A stretch of DNA of 64,000 bases. Source: Ensifer adhaerens. GTDB lineage: Bacteria; Pseudomonadota; Alphaproteobacteria; Rhizobiales; Rhizobiaceae. The stretch spans positions 496,001-560,000 of the forward strand of contig NZ_CP015881.1 of the NCBI RefSeq assembly GCF_000697965.2. Reading direction: 5' to 3'. The stretch's first letter is position 1. Each line of letters starts with the position of its first letter. Below are positions 16,930 to 25,553 of this stretch, one piece after another. A program made the position numbers and the translations under genes. The notes under the pieces were generated by a model. That model ran no database searches. It was not told where the DNA came from and saw nothing but the letters and a program-made list of their open reading frames with translations.

Positions 16930-17738
16930 GATCCGGTTGCTCCCAGCGCTTCGTCGAAGAGACGGGCGGCCTCGACCAGCGTCCTGGTATAGTTGTGCTG
17001 CGGCTTGCCGAAGACCGAGCCGACCAGTCCCTCCTCGACAGCGATACCGTTCTTCAGCACGAGGACGCGCTCCACCACCTGGGCAACCACGGGCAGGTCG
17101 TGGCTGATGAACAGAAGCGCCATGCCGGTCTCGCGCACCAGCTGGTCCAGCAGCTTCAGGATCTCCGCCTGCGTCGTGACGTCGAGCGCGGTCGTCGGCT
17201 CGTCGGCAATCAGGAGCTTCGGGCGGCAGGCGAGCGCCATGGCGATGGCGACGCGCTGGCGCTGGCCGCCGGACACTTCGTGCGGGTAGGAATTGATGAT
17301 GCGGTCGGGCTGCGGCAACGCCACCTTGTCGATGAGGTCGCGGACTTCGCGTTGGACCGCCTCCTTCGTTGCCTTGCCGCCGTCCCGTTCCAGACGCCGG
17401 CGAACGGGCTCGGCGATCTGTCGGCCAATCTTCATCAGCGGATCGAGCGCCGTCAGCGGCTCCTGGAAGACGACCGCTGCGGCCACGCCGCGCAGCCGGT
17501 TCATCACCCGATCTGTGGCGCCGACCACCTGTTGCCCGTCGAGCGTGATCGAGCCGGCGACAGTGATCGACGGCGGCAGCAGGCCGGTCGCTGCCATTGC
17601 CGTCATCGATTTGCCGGAACCGGACTCACCGATCAGGCCGATGCGTTCGCCGGGCCGGATTGAGAGGGAAAGGTCAGAGACCAGCGGCTTGTCGCCGGCG
17701 CGGATGTCGAGACCCTTGATGTCGAGAAGCGGCGTCAT
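16926..17738 (-). CDS. ABC transporter ATPase, OppD/DppD-like
   Basis: A 270-residue ATPase with Walker A ([13 protein letters not shown]), Q-loop ([16 protein letters not shown]), signature [14 protein letters not shown], Walker B ([12 protein letters not shown]) and H-loop (FISHDLPVV). The C-terminal [13 protein letters not shown] fits the peptide family, but the cysteine-rich iron-sulfur tail of some OppD/DppD proteins is absent. It forms the heterodimeric motor with the neighbouring ATPase. ATGA overlaps on both sides make it part of a tight four-gene block. Confidence 0.9.
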   Translation of the reverse strand: MTPLLDIKGLDIRAGDKPLVSDLSLSIRPGERIGLIGESGSGKSMTAMAATGLLPPSITVAGSITLDGQQVVGATDRVMNRLRGVAAAVVFQEPLTALDPLMKIGRQIAEPVRRRLERDGGKATKEAVQREVRDLIDKVALPQPDRIINSYPHEVSGGQRQRVAIAMALACRPKLLIADEPTTALDVTTQAEILKLLDQLVRETGMALLFISHDLPVVAQVVERVLVLKNGIAVEEGLVGSVFGKPQHNYTRTLVEAARLFDEALGATGS

Positions 17739-18586
17739 CGCGATCTCCCCCGTGTCGGATCGGCGATATCGCGCAGGCCGTCGGCTAGGAGGTTCATGCC
17801 GATGACGAGTGCAACGAGGGCGATGCCCGGCGCGATCGCGCCGATCGGCGCCGTATAGACGGTCCCTTGCGCTTCCTGCAGCAGCCGTCCCCAGGAGGCG
17901 TTCGGCGGCGGCGCACCGAGCCCGAGATAGGAGAGCGACGCCTCGGCGATAACGGCCAGGCCGAACTGCAGGGCGAAGTTGACCGAGAGCGTCGGCCAGA
18001 TGTTGGGAAGCACATGGCGGAAGACGACTCCGGCCCAGGAGGTTCCCGATGTGCGCGAGGCGACGATGTAATCCTGCCGCAGCACCCGCTTGGCAAGGAT
18101 GCGGGTCAGCCGCGCGACGATCGCCGAGATGGCAAGCCCGAGTGCCAGGATCGCCGACCAGAGACTGGCGCTGTCGCTTGCCGCCACCACGAGCATGGCA
18201 AGCAGCAGGGTCGGAAAGGCGATCAGGATATCGAGCGTCGCGGCCATCACGTCGTCGGCAAGGCGCGTGGCGAAGGCTGCGAGAACGCCGAGGCTGACGC
18301 CGATCGCAGCCCCGATCACAACCGCACCCGTGCCGACCAGCAGCGCTGTGCGGGCGCCGATCATCAGCTGGGTAAGCAGGTCGCGGCCCAAGCGGTCAGT
18401 GCCGAGCCAGTGCAAAAGCGACGGCGCTTCCAGTCGTCCGCCTGAGGCGTTCAATGGATCATAGGGCGTCCAGAAGAGCGTCAGTACCGCAACGGCGACG
18501 TTGAGGCCGACGAGCGCAAGACCGACGGTAAGCGCCAGCGAGCGCCGGCGCTTCGGCGCAGAAACGGATGTACCGCTCGAGGTCAT
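17735..18586 (-). CDS. ABC transporter permease, OppC/DppC-like
   Basis: A 283-residue inner-membrane permease with an N-terminal helix, the LHWLGTDRLGRDLLTQLMIGARTALLVG segment diagnostic of DppC-type proteins, about six helices, and the ATPase-docking loop (YIVASRTSGTSWAGVVFRHVLPNIWP). It pairs with the DppB-like protein to form the channel. Overlaps of 4 bp on both sides indicate translational coupling. Confidence 0.9.
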   Translation of the reverse strand: MTSSGTSVSAPKRRRSLALTVGLALVGLNVAVAVLTLFWTPYDPLNASGGRLEAPSLLHWLGTDRLGRDLLTQLMIGARTALLVGTGAVVIGAAIGVSLGVLAAFATRLADDVMAATLDILIAFPTLLLAMLVVAASDSASLWSAILALGLAISAIVARLTRILAKRVLRQDYIVASRTSGTSWAGVVFRHVLPNIWPTLSVNFALQFGLAVIAEASLSYLGLGAPPPNASWGRLLQEAQGTVYTAPIGAIAPGIALVALVIGMNLLADGLRDIADPTRGRSR

Positions 18587-19548
18587 GCGTTGCCTCCGAC
18601 GGCCCGTTCGCGCAGGCGTGGATCGATCAGCCGTTGGGTGAGGTCGGCGGCAAAGCCGATCAGCAGCACCAGCAGGGTGGAGATGAACAGCACGCCCTGA
18701 ACGTTCGGATAGTCGCGCTGCTCGATCGCAAGCAGCAGCATCGAGCCAAGGCCTGGCAGCGCGAAGACGCGCTCGACGACGACCGCGCCGAGCAAGGTCG
18801 TCGCAAGCTCGATGCCGAGGATGGAAACGATCGGCACGGCGCCATTGCGGATGCCGTGGCGAATGAGCGCTTCGGGGAAACTGGCGCCGAGGGCGCGCGC
18901 CGTTCGCAAGTAATCGCTACCGAGAACGTCCTGCGTCGCCGAGCGCACATAGCGCAGCAGTGACGCGCCCATGACGAGGCCGATCGTCATGACGGGCAGG
19001 GCGAGCGCATAGAGCACCTGCCCCTCATTCTGCCAGCCGCGGCGGGGAAAGCCGCCCGAAGGGAACAGCCGGAAGGTGACGGCGAACAGCGTGACCAGCA
19101 GAATGCCGACCCAGAAGACGGGGATGGCGATGCCGAGCTGCGAAACTGTCGAGATCAGTCCGCCATACCAGCGATCGGCCTTGACGGCTGAGAGGATACC
19201 GAGCGGAACGGCGATCAGGATGGAGAGCACGAAACCCATCAGCGCCAACGGCACGGTGACCGTCAACCGCGCGGCGATCTCCTCGATCACCGGCTTGCCG
19301 CTGACGAAGGACGTGCCGAGATCGAAGCGGGCGAGGCTGCCGGCAAAGCGCAGAAACTGCTGCCAGAGCGGCAGGTTCGAGCCGACCTGTTCGCGCGCCT
19401 TCTCGATCTGCACGGCATCGGCGCCGACGGAGAGAAGCGCATTGGCGGGGTCGCCGGGCAACAGGCGCAACAGCACGAACAGCACCACCGCTGCGATCAG
19501 CAGCGACAGAAGCAGGATGGCAAAGCGGCGGACGAGATAGGTGAGAAT
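18583..19548 (-). CDS. ABC transporter permease, OppB/DppB-like, with likely AUU start
   Basis: The frame encodes LTYLVRRFAILLLSLLIAA followed by the DppB-type RLLPGDPANALL motif, about six helices and the docking loop YLRTARALGASFPEALIRHGIRN. The first helix and the usual DppB N-terminus (MLTYLxRR) are coded upstream of the first ATG, GTG or TTG. The only sensible position for that Met is an ATT at 19548, with AAGGA 8 nt upstream and an in-frame TGA at 19567-19569. Starting at GTG 19488 would delete most of the first helix. I therefore infer AUU initiation (321 residues). The product is the second channel subunit of the peptide-type importer. Confidence 0.8.
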   Translation of the reverse strand: MLTYLVRRFAILLLSLLIAAVVLFVLLRLLPGDPANALLSVGADAVQIEKAREQVGSNLPLWQQFLRFAGSLARFDLGTSFVSGKPVIEEIAARLTVTVPLALMGFVLSILIAVPLGILSAVKADRWYGGLISTVSQLGIAIPVFWVGILLVTLFAVTFRLFPSGGFPRRGWQNEGQVLYALALPVMTIGLVMGASLLRYVRSATQDVLGSDYLRTARALGASFPEALIRHGIRNGAVPIVSILGIELATTLLGAVVVERVFALPGLGSMLLLAIEQRDYPNVQGVLFISTLLVLLIGFAADLTQRLIDPRLRERAVGGNA

Positions 19549-19695
19549 GGCTGCATTCCTTTCTTCTCACGGGATCCGTGATCAGAGAGCTGGCTTTTGC
19601 ACCAAAAAGAAGAGGGAGGCTAGAGCATCTCTCGTCTTTGGGAGTGCCTGTGGAAGGCCTGAGAGGTGCTCGGACGAATTGGCGCGAAACGCAAT

Positions 19696-19722
19696 CAGCC
19701 CCCGGAACGGATCCAGGGGCTG
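19696..19722 (-). promoter_or_regulatory. Hairpin in substrate-binding protein to permease gap
   Basis: CAGCCCC and GGGGCTG form a 7-bp stem with a 13-nt loop. With the next hairpin it fills the gap between the binding-protein stop and the permease start. Such hairpins often protect the upstream message so that binding protein is made in excess. Confidence 0.5.
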
Positions 19723-19731
19723 TCGTTTACG

Positions 19732-19757
19732 CATCCGGCGCGGATGCGCGCCGGATG
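19732..19757 (-). promoter_or_regulatory. Strong hairpin 10 bp after binding-protein gene
   Basis: CATCCGGCGC and GCGCCGGATG are a perfect 10-bp inverted repeat around GGATGC. On the minus strand it is the first structure after the stop codon. There is no U-tract, so read-through to the permease genes is expected. Confidence 0.6.
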
Positions 19758-19767
19758 GCCATGCCGC

Positions 19768-21312
19768 TTACTGCTCGCTCTTCTTGATGCCGAAGGCGAA
19801 GAACTGCGAGTTCAGGCCGTTCACGGGATAACCGGTAACGGCCGAGCTCGAGACGACGATCTGCGGGTAGAGGTAGAGCCAGTTGCTGGCGGCATCCTCG
19901 GCGATGATCGTGTTGGCTTCCTTGAGCTGTGCGGTCTGCTCGTCGGTGTTGGCCGCTGCCTCCGACGCTTTGATCAGGTCGACGACTTTGGGATTGTTGT
20001 AGCCCCAGTAGAAGTCCGGATTGCCGTAGAAGACGATGTCGCGGTGATTGACGTGCTCTTGCAAAGTCGCCTGGAAGTCATGCGCTTTGTAGACCTTCGT
20101 GTACCACTCGTTGGCGGTGATCACGTTGATCTCGACCTTGATGTTGACCTTGGCGAGTTCGCTCTGGATGAACTGGGCGACGATCGGATGAGGGTCGTAG
20201 TTCGGCGTGTCGAGCTTGAAGGTGAAGCCATCGGCAAAGCCCGCTTCCTTCAGCAGCGCCTTGGCACTCTCGACGTCATAGGCATCGACGGCGGTGAGGT
20301 CCACGTACCAGGGGTCCGTCGGCGGAACGAAGGAGCCGATCAGCGTGCCGTATTCGCCCCAGATCGACGTCAGCAGCTTCTTGTCGTCGATGGCGCGGGC
20401 GATCGCTTTGCGGACCTTGACGTTGTCGAAGGGGGCGACGCGGTCGTTGAAGGCGAGCAGTTCCTTGGTCGTCGACTGGCCGGCGGTGACGGTGAAGTCA
20501 GGATTGTCCTTGAACTGAGCGATCGAGTCCGGGCTCTGGACGCTGGTGATGATGTCGACGGCGCCGGTCAGGAGCGCATTGTTGAGCGCGGTCGCGTCGG
20601 TGAAGTACTGGAAGACGACTTCGCCATTGGTCGGCGCAGTGCCCCAGTATTTGTCGTTGCGGATCAGGGCCAGCGACGAGCCGCGGCGCCATTCGTCGAG
20701 GCGGTAGGGGCCCGTGCCATCTTCGCTGGCGTTCAGGTCCTTGGCCGCATCGTTGACGATCCAGACATAGCTCAGATTGTAGGGCAGCGAGATCGAGCGG
20801 GCAGACAGCTTGACGACCACCGTCTGGTCATCGGGCGCCTCGATGGCGCTGATGGTTGCAAGGCTCTTCTTGCGCGAGCTCTTGGATTGCTCTGCCGTCA
20901 CGCGTTCGATGCTGTACTTGACGTCTGTCGCCGTCAGCGGATCGCCGGAGTGGAAGGTGACGCCGGGGCGAAGCTTGAAAGTGTAGGTGAGGCCATCGTC
21001 GCTGACGCTCTGCTCGGCCACGAGGCCCGGCTGAACGTCGCCGGCATCGGTCAGCGTGAACAGCGCTTCATAGACATTGCCGTTGAAGGCTTCGTTGATG
21101 CCCTGGCCGGCGCCGGCGGTGTTGTCGAGGTTCTGCGGCTCATAGAGCGAGCCGATGGTGATCGAGGCGTTGGGATCGAATTTCGCGTCCTCGGCAAGAA
21201 CGGCCGTGCTCGACGAAAGAGCCAGCGCCAGCGTGGTAGCTGCCAAGGTTGCGCCGCGCGCCCAGCGGGTTTGTCCCGCGGTCTTGCCAAAGCCGATGAT
21301 AGTGCCAGTCAT
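19768..21312 (-). CDS. ABC transporter substrate-binding protein, family 5 (peptide/nickel type)
   Basis: A 514-residue periplasmic protein with an extended N-region and signal sequence (ATLAATTLALALSSSTAVLA, cleavage near residue 40). The mature start ITIGSLYEPQNLD and the region VYEALFTL...GLTYTFKLRPGVTFHSGDPLTATDVKYSIERV are the family 5 signature. The family binds oligopeptides, nickel, opines or glycosides; the ligand cannot be read here. It heads a five-gene operon, with GGAG before ATG 21312, and is separated from the permeases by two hairpins. Confidence 0.92.
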   Translation of the reverse strand: MTGTIIGFGKTAGQTRWARGATLAATTLALALSSSTAVLAEDAKFDPNASITIGSLYEPQNLDNTAGAGQGINEAFNGNVYEALFTLTDAGDVQPGLVAEQSVSDDGLTYTFKLRPGVTFHSGDPLTATDVKYSIERVTAEQSKSSRKKSLATISAIEAPDDQTVVVKLSARSISLPYNLSYVWIVNDAAKDLNASEDGTGPYRLDEWRRGSSLALIRNDKYWGTAPTNGEVVFQYFTDATALNNALLTGAVDIITSVQSPDSIAQFKDNPDFTVTAGQSTTKELLAFNDRVAPFDNVKVRKAIARAIDDKKLLTSIWGEYGTLIGSFVPPTDPWYVDLTAVDAYDVESAKALLKEAGFADGFTFKLDTPNYDPHPIVAQFIQSELAKVNIKVEINVITANEWYTKVYKAHDFQATLQEHVNHRDIVFYGNPDFYWGYNNPKVVDLIKASEAAANTDEQTAQLKEANTIIAEDAASNWLYLYPQIVVSSSAVTGYPVNGLNSQFFAFGIKKSEQ

Positions 21313-21746
21313 GTCCCAAACTCCTGCTTATGCCTGTTGTGCGGATCGCACCGCCGCCCGAATTCTAGCCATCGGACGATTGCCGTGCATCATACTTATT
21401 CCCTAGTAATTTAGTGGGAAAATTGATTTCTTTTGTCAGGCGAAGTTGAAATTTGTACCCGCGATTGCGGCGGTTGGGCAGGTGCGTGTTTCGCTTTTCA
21501 TCGCTCGGTGTCGGCGGAGATATATCAGGCAGACTTTGGACGGCCCGTTGGCGCTTGAGGAATTGACGTGAACTCCTTCCGCTGATTGTGAACGCCAGGC
21601 GCCAAGCGGAAATCGATTGTTGTTCGCAAATCTTTTCCCTCGAAAATTGCAAAATGCAACGAGTCGACAAAAGGATTCGACAGTCGGAAGATTCTGATAT
21701 ATCGGCTGATTAATCGTTTAATCATGCGATAGCGGAAACCACTGAC
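21313..21746. promoter_or_regulatory. Divergent promoter region, AT-rich, no gene seen
   Basis: 434 bp between the peptide-type importer operon and the LacI-led operon. It is poorer in G+C than its flanks. It holds a perfect dyad TTGCA-AAA-TGCAA at 21647-21659, a GTCGA/TCGAC pair near 21663-21681, and a LacI-type operator at 21707-21724. A 101-codon open frame on the minus strand has no gene-like composition. Confidence 0.6.
21707..21724. promoter_or_regulatory. Predicted LacI-family operator
   Basis: TGATTAATCGTTTAATCA is an 18-bp dyad with 16 matching positions and the central CG typical of LacI-family operators. It ends 22 bp before the TTG start of the LacI gene, so autoregulation of the whole operon is likely. 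Confidence 0.65.
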
Positions 21747-22826
21747 TTGGCGCGTTCCGGACCAAAACTGACGAGGATTGCCAGAACGCTGGGCGTCTCC
21801 GCGGCGACGGTTTCAAACGCGCTCTCGGGCAAGGGGCGCGTCTCCGCCGAGATGGTGGAAAAGATCCGCGCGACCGCTGCCGAGCTCGGCTATGTGCCGA
21901 GCCAGGCGGGCAGGGCGCTGCGCACCGGCCGCACCGGTGTTCTCGGCCTCGTGCTTCCCGATATCGCCAATCCGCTCTTCCCACAGATCGCCCAGGCAAT
22001 CGAGCTTGCGGCTTCGTCCTCGGGCTATGGCGTGCTGATCGCCGACTCGCGCGGCGACGTCTCGACCCAGACTAAGGCGATCGAGCGCCTGATCGATCGC
22101 GACGTTGATGGCCTCGTGATCGTGCCCAGGCGCGGCACGCGCATTGCCGATGTCGGCTGTCCGGTCGCCGTCATCGATACGCCCTCGACGCCGGGCAACA
22201 CGGTCGCCGCCGACCATTGGGGTGGCGGCCGGCAGATTGGCGAACACCTTAAGGCTCTCGGCCACCGCCGCGTGATGATCATCGGCAACAATCCCGCCTC
22301 GAACGTGCAGAACGACCGCGCCGGCGGTATTCGCTCGGTCTTCGGCGAGGGCACCCATACCGATACGCTCTGGATCGAGCCGTTGGAAAAGGCGGCCGGC
22401 AAGGGCTGTCCGCTCGGCCTCGCCGACAAGGTGGCGGAAGGCTACACGGCCTTTGCTTGCATCTCCGATCTCCATGCGCTGCGGGCGCTGACCGAATTGC
22501 AGCGCGCCGGCATCAACGTGCCGGAAAAGGCGAGTGTCACCGGGTTCGACGACCTGATCTGGTCGCCGGTCATCACGCCGGCGCTGACGACCGCGCGCAT
22601 GGACATGACCAAGATCGCGGCGATCGCCGTCGCAGCCCTGGTCAAGGCGATCAGCGAGCGCGACCCGTCCGATCCCGCGATCGGCGCACCGGTTACGGCG
22701 GCGACCTGCAAGGTGCCGATGCATCTGGTCGTCCGGCAATCGGCCGCGGCACCGCCCGCGTCTCAACCCATTCTTACCACTGCCACCGCAGCTACATCCG
22801 TCACCGAAGGAGGACACCAGCCATGA
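21747..22826 (+). CDS. LacI-family transcriptional regulator
   Basis: A 359-residue regulator. The N-terminal helix-turn-helix and hinge (LTRIARTLGVSAATVSNALSG...RVSAEMVEKIRATAAELGYVPS) are followed by a periplasmic-binding-protein-like effector domain (TGVLGLVLPDIANPLFPQIAQAIE...). The last 25 residues are a low-complexity tail rich in Ala, Thr and Pro. Translation probably begins at TTG 21747. The stop overlaps the next gene's ATG within ATGA, making the regulator the first cistron of the uptake operon. An operator-like dyad lies just upstream. The effector is probably the transported purine compound or its product, by context. Confidence 0.88.
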   Translation: MARSGPKLTRIARTLGVSAATVSNALSGKGRVSAEMVEKIRATAAELGYVPSQAGRALRTGRTGVLGLVLPDIANPLFPQIAQAIELAASSSGYGVLIADSRGDVSTQTKAIERLIDRDVDGLVIVPRRGTRIADVGCPVAVIDTPSTPGNTVAADHWGGGRQIGEHLKALGHRRVMIIGNNPASNVQNDRAGGIRSVFGEGTHTDTLWIEPLEKAAGKGCPLGLADKVAEGYTAFACISDLHALRALTELQRAGINVPEKASVTGFDDLIWSPVITPALTTARMDMTKIAAIAVAALVKAISERDPSDPAIGAPVTAATCKVPMHLVVRQSAAAPPASQPILTTATAATSVTEGGHQP

Positions 22827-23845
22827 AGAAGTTCTTGCTTGCCTCGAGCGCGCTCTTGCTCGTTACCGCCCCTGCCGCATCCGCTCAGGAAAAGACGCTC
22901 ACCATTTCCGTGTACGGCTTTGCCCAGGACGCATTCAAGGAACTGGTCTACACCCCGTTCGAACAGAAGTGCGGCTGCAAGCTCGTCGTCGAAACCGGCA
23001 ACAGCGTCGAGCGCCTCGCCAAGATGGAAGCCAACAAGGCGAGCCCGGTCGTCGACATGGCCGTCGTCTCGATGGCCGACGCGCTTTCGGCCACCCGCGC
23101 CGATCTCATCGAAAAGATCGACACCTCGAAGCTCCAGAACTTCAACAAGCTCTACGACCTTGCCAAGGATCCGAACGGCGACGGCATGAGCGTCGGCTAC
23201 ACCTTCTATGCCACCTCGATCGTCTATCGCTCGGACAAGATGGAAGTGAACTCCTGGGCCGATCTCCTGAGCGACAAGAACGCCAGCCACGTCGCCTTCC
23301 CGAACGTCACCACCAACCAAGGCCCGCCGGCGCTCTACATGGTCGGCGAAGCCATCGGCAAGAACACGCCTGACCTCAAGGAAGCGATCGCCGCCGTCGG
23401 CGCCAAGAAGGACGATATCGTCACCTTCTACGTCAAGTCCTCCCAGCTCGTTCAGCTGATGCAGCAGGAAGAAATCTGGGCCGCTCCGATCGGTCGCTTC
23501 TCCTGGGAAGGTTTCACCAAGCTCGGCCTGCCGATCAAGTGGGCAACGCCCAAGGAAGGCCAGACCGGCGGCATGAACGTCATGGTGCTGACCAAGGGCA
23601 GCAAGAACCAGGATCTGGCGCTTGAGTTCATGGACTTCTGGCTCTCGACCGAAATCCAGACCGCACTTGCCGAAAAGCTGGTCGACAGCCCGGCCAACAA
23701 GGACGTGAAGGTTTCGCCCGAGATCGCCGAAAACCTCACCTACGGCGAAGAGACCGTGAAGAACCTGAAGCTGATCCCGTCGGCCGTTGCCCTCGACAAC
23801 CGCGAAGCGTGGCTGTCGGAGTGGAACGCCCAGGTCGGCCAGTAA
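22823..23845 (+). CDS. ABC transporter substrate-binding protein, family 1/PotD-like
   Basis: A 340-residue periplasmic protein with signal peptide (KKFLLASSALLLVTAPAASA) and mature start QEKTLTISVYGFAQDAFKELVYTPF, followed by ETGNSVERLAKM and WAAPIGRFSW. This layout is of the polyamine/iron/thiamine group (PotD, AfuA type) that partners with PotBC-like permeases. AAGGAGG stands 9 nt before ATG 22823. The two downstream enzymes act on nucleosides and adenine, so a purine compound is the inferred ligand. That would be unusual for this binding-protein class. Confidence 0.85.
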   Translation: MKKFLLASSALLLVTAPAASAQEKTLTISVYGFAQDAFKELVYTPFEQKCGCKLVVETGNSVERLAKMEANKASPVVDMAVVSMADALSATRADLIEKIDTSKLQNFNKLYDLAKDPNGDGMSVGYTFYATSIVYRSDKMEVNSWADLLSDKNASHVAFPNVTTNQGPPALYMVGEAIGKNTPDLKEAIAAVGAKKDDIVTFYVKSSQLVQLMQQEEIWAAPIGRFSWEGFTKLGLPIKWATPKEGQTGGMNVMVLTKGSKNQDLALEFMDFWLSTEIQTALAEKLVDSPANKDVKVSPEIAENLTYGEETVKNLKLIPSAVALDNREAWLSEWNAQVGQ

Positions 23846-23862
23846 GACCAAGCCATTGCGAC

Positions 23863-23893
23863 CTCCACCGGCGGATCGTGATCGCCGGTGGAG
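23863..23893 (+). promoter_or_regulatory. Strong hairpin between binding protein and permease
   Basis: CTCCACCGGCG and CGCCGGTGGAG form a perfect 11-bp stem with a 9-nt loop, 17 bp after the stop. No U-tract follows. It probably stabilises the binding-protein message relative to the permease genes. Confidence 0.6.
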
Positions 23894-23949
23894 ACCTGAT
23901 GCGACGGGCGCGATGAGACGCGCCCAGGAATGCCTTGAAAGGAAGAAGG

Positions 23950-24777
23950 ATGTTCCAGAACCGCGCCGAAGCCCTGGCGCTCGCTCTGCCCGCAGCGGTC
24001 TTTGCGGCGATCGTCTTTCTGGCGCCAGTGGTGATCCTGCTGGCGGAGGGCTTTCGCAGCGCCGACAGCTGGTCGCTGTCGGCCTATACGACCTTCTTTT
24101 CCGATCCGCTGAACCGCACCGTCTTCCTACGCACCTTCCGGCTCGGCCTGATGGTTACCGTCGTTTCGGCGGTCATCGGCTATGCCGCCGCCTTTGCGAT
24201 CGTCAATCTGACGCCGCGCAGCAAGGGACAGATGATCGGCCTTGTCGTGCTGCCGCTGATGATCTCGTCGGTTGCCCGCACCTATGCCTGGATCGTCATT
24301 CTCGGCCGCACCGGCATCGTCAACCAGGCGCTCCAGTTTGTCGGCCTCTCGGATGAGCCGATCCGCTTCCTGTTTACCGAGACCGCCGTGTTCATCGGTC
24401 TCTTGCAGCTTTTCCTGCCGCTGATGATCCTGTCCTTGATCAGCGCGCTCGAAAACATGCCGAAGGATGCGATCCCGGCTGCCCGCGTACTCGGCGCCAA
24501 CTGGTTCCAGGTGTTTTTCAAGGTGATCCTGCCGCTCACCAAGGAGGGCCTTGTTATTGGTGGTACCCTGGTCTTCACCGGCTCGCTGACGGCTTACATC
24601 ACACCGGCGATCCTCGGCGGCTCCAAGGTGCTGATGCTCGAAACGCTGCTCTATCAGCGCGTCACCGTCGCCAACGATTTCGTCGCGGCCAGCGTCATCG
24701 CCTTCATCCTGATCGTCATGAGCTTTGCCGCCAATCTTCTTTTGAAACGGCTTGCCACCGCGAGGAACAAGCGATGA
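23950..24777 (+). CDS. ABC transporter permease, PotB-like
   Basis: A 275-residue permease with six helices. The ATPase-docking EAA-type loop is near residues 175-200 (ALENMPKDAIPAARVLGANWFQVFFKVILPL). The large first periplasmic loop (FRSADSWSLSAYTTFFSDPLNRTVFLRTFRL) is typical of PotB-type proteins. The start at ATG 23950 follows GGAAGAAGG; the in-frame TTG at 23935 lies over the Shine-Dalgarno. It overlaps the next permease by 4 bp. Confidence 0.9.
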   Translation: MFQNRAEALALALPAAVFAAIVFLAPVVILLAEGFRSADSWSLSAYTTFFSDPLNRTVFLRTFRLGLMVTVVSAVIGYAAAFAIVNLTPRSKGQMIGLVVLPLMISSVARTYAWIVILGRTGIVNQALQFVGLSDEPIRFLFTETAVFIGLLQLFLPLMILSLISALENMPKDAIPAARVLGANWFQVFFKVILPLTKEGLVIGGTLVFTGSLTAYITPAILGGSKVLMLETLLYQRVTVANDFVAASVIAFILIVMSFAANLLLKRLATARNKR

Positions 24778-25553
24778 CACCCCGCGTCTTTTCACCCCTC
24801 GTCCTCTTCCTGGTGATCGGCTTCCTGATCGGGCCGTTCTTCATCATCGTCGCCGCGTCGCTCTCCGGCGGCGAGACGCTGGCCTTCCCGCCGCAGGGCT
24901 TCTCGCTCAGGTGGGTCGCCAAGGTGTTCACGGTCGAGAGCTTCCAGGAAAGTTTCGCGATCTCGATGCTGCTGGCGATCGGCGGAACGGCGGCCGCTCT
25001 CGTGCTCGGCGTTCCCGCCTCCTACGCCCTGTCGCGCTACAAGCTGCCGTTTGGCGAAACCATCCGCACGATCGTGTCGCTGCCAATCATCGTGCCCGGT
25101 ATCATCGTCGGCCTGGCGCTCTTGCGTTACATCGTTGTGCCCTTTGGCCTCAACATCACGCTGACGCTGTTTCTCGCCCACACCGCGCTGGTTCTGCCCT
25201 ATGCGGTACGGGTCGTCTCGGCGAGCCTCAACAACCTGCGCTCCGATATCGAGGAGGCGGCTGTGCTGCTCGGCTCCTCGCGCGCCGGCGCCTTCTTCCG
25301 CGTGGTGATGCCGAACATCCGCAGCGGCATCCTCGCCGCCTTCATCCTCGGCTTCGTCACGAGCTTCAACCAGGTGCCGGTATCGCTCTTCCTCTCCGGC
25401 CCGGGCGTGCGCACGCTGCCGATCGACATGCTCTCCTACATGGAGATCACTTACGATCCGTCGGTCGCCGCCCTCTCCGCGCTGCTCGCCTTCATGTCCA
25501 TCGGCATCGTCTTTCTTGCCGAACGCTTCCTGGGATTCTCTCGCTATGTCTGA
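24774..25553 (+). CDS. ABC transporter permease, PotC-like
   Basis: A 259-residue permease with six helices and the docking loop (SDIEEAAVLLGSSRAGAFFRVVMPNIRSG). It forms the heterodimeric channel with the previous gene product. ATGA overlap upstream and an 8-bp overlap with the ATPase gene downstream show tight coupling. Confidence 0.9.
   Translation: MTPRVFSPLVLFLVIGFLIGPFFIIVAASLSGGETLAFPPQGFSLRWVAKVFTVESFQESFAISMLLAIGGTAAALVLGVPASYALSRYKLPFGETIRTIVSLPIIVPGIIVGLALLRYIVVPFGLNITLTLFLAHTALVLPYAVRVVSASLNNLRSDIEEAAVLLGSSRAGAFFRVVMPNIRSGILAAFILGFVTSFNQVPVSLFLSGPGVRTLPIDMLSYMEITYDPSVAALSALLAFMSIGIVFLAERFLGFSRYV

Noticed and set aside
19567..19570. GTG near 19570 as start of the DppB-like permease
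   Set aside because: It is in another frame; the permease frame has a TGA at 19567-19569.
19666..21414. 582-codon plus-strand frame opposite the peptide-type binding protein
   Set aside because: Antisense to a full family 5 binding protein with signal peptide and conserved motifs.
21365..21670. 101-codon minus-strand frame in the divergent intergenic region
   Set aside because: No Shine-Dalgarno, no recognisable domain, and the region carries operator-like dyads and low GC content.
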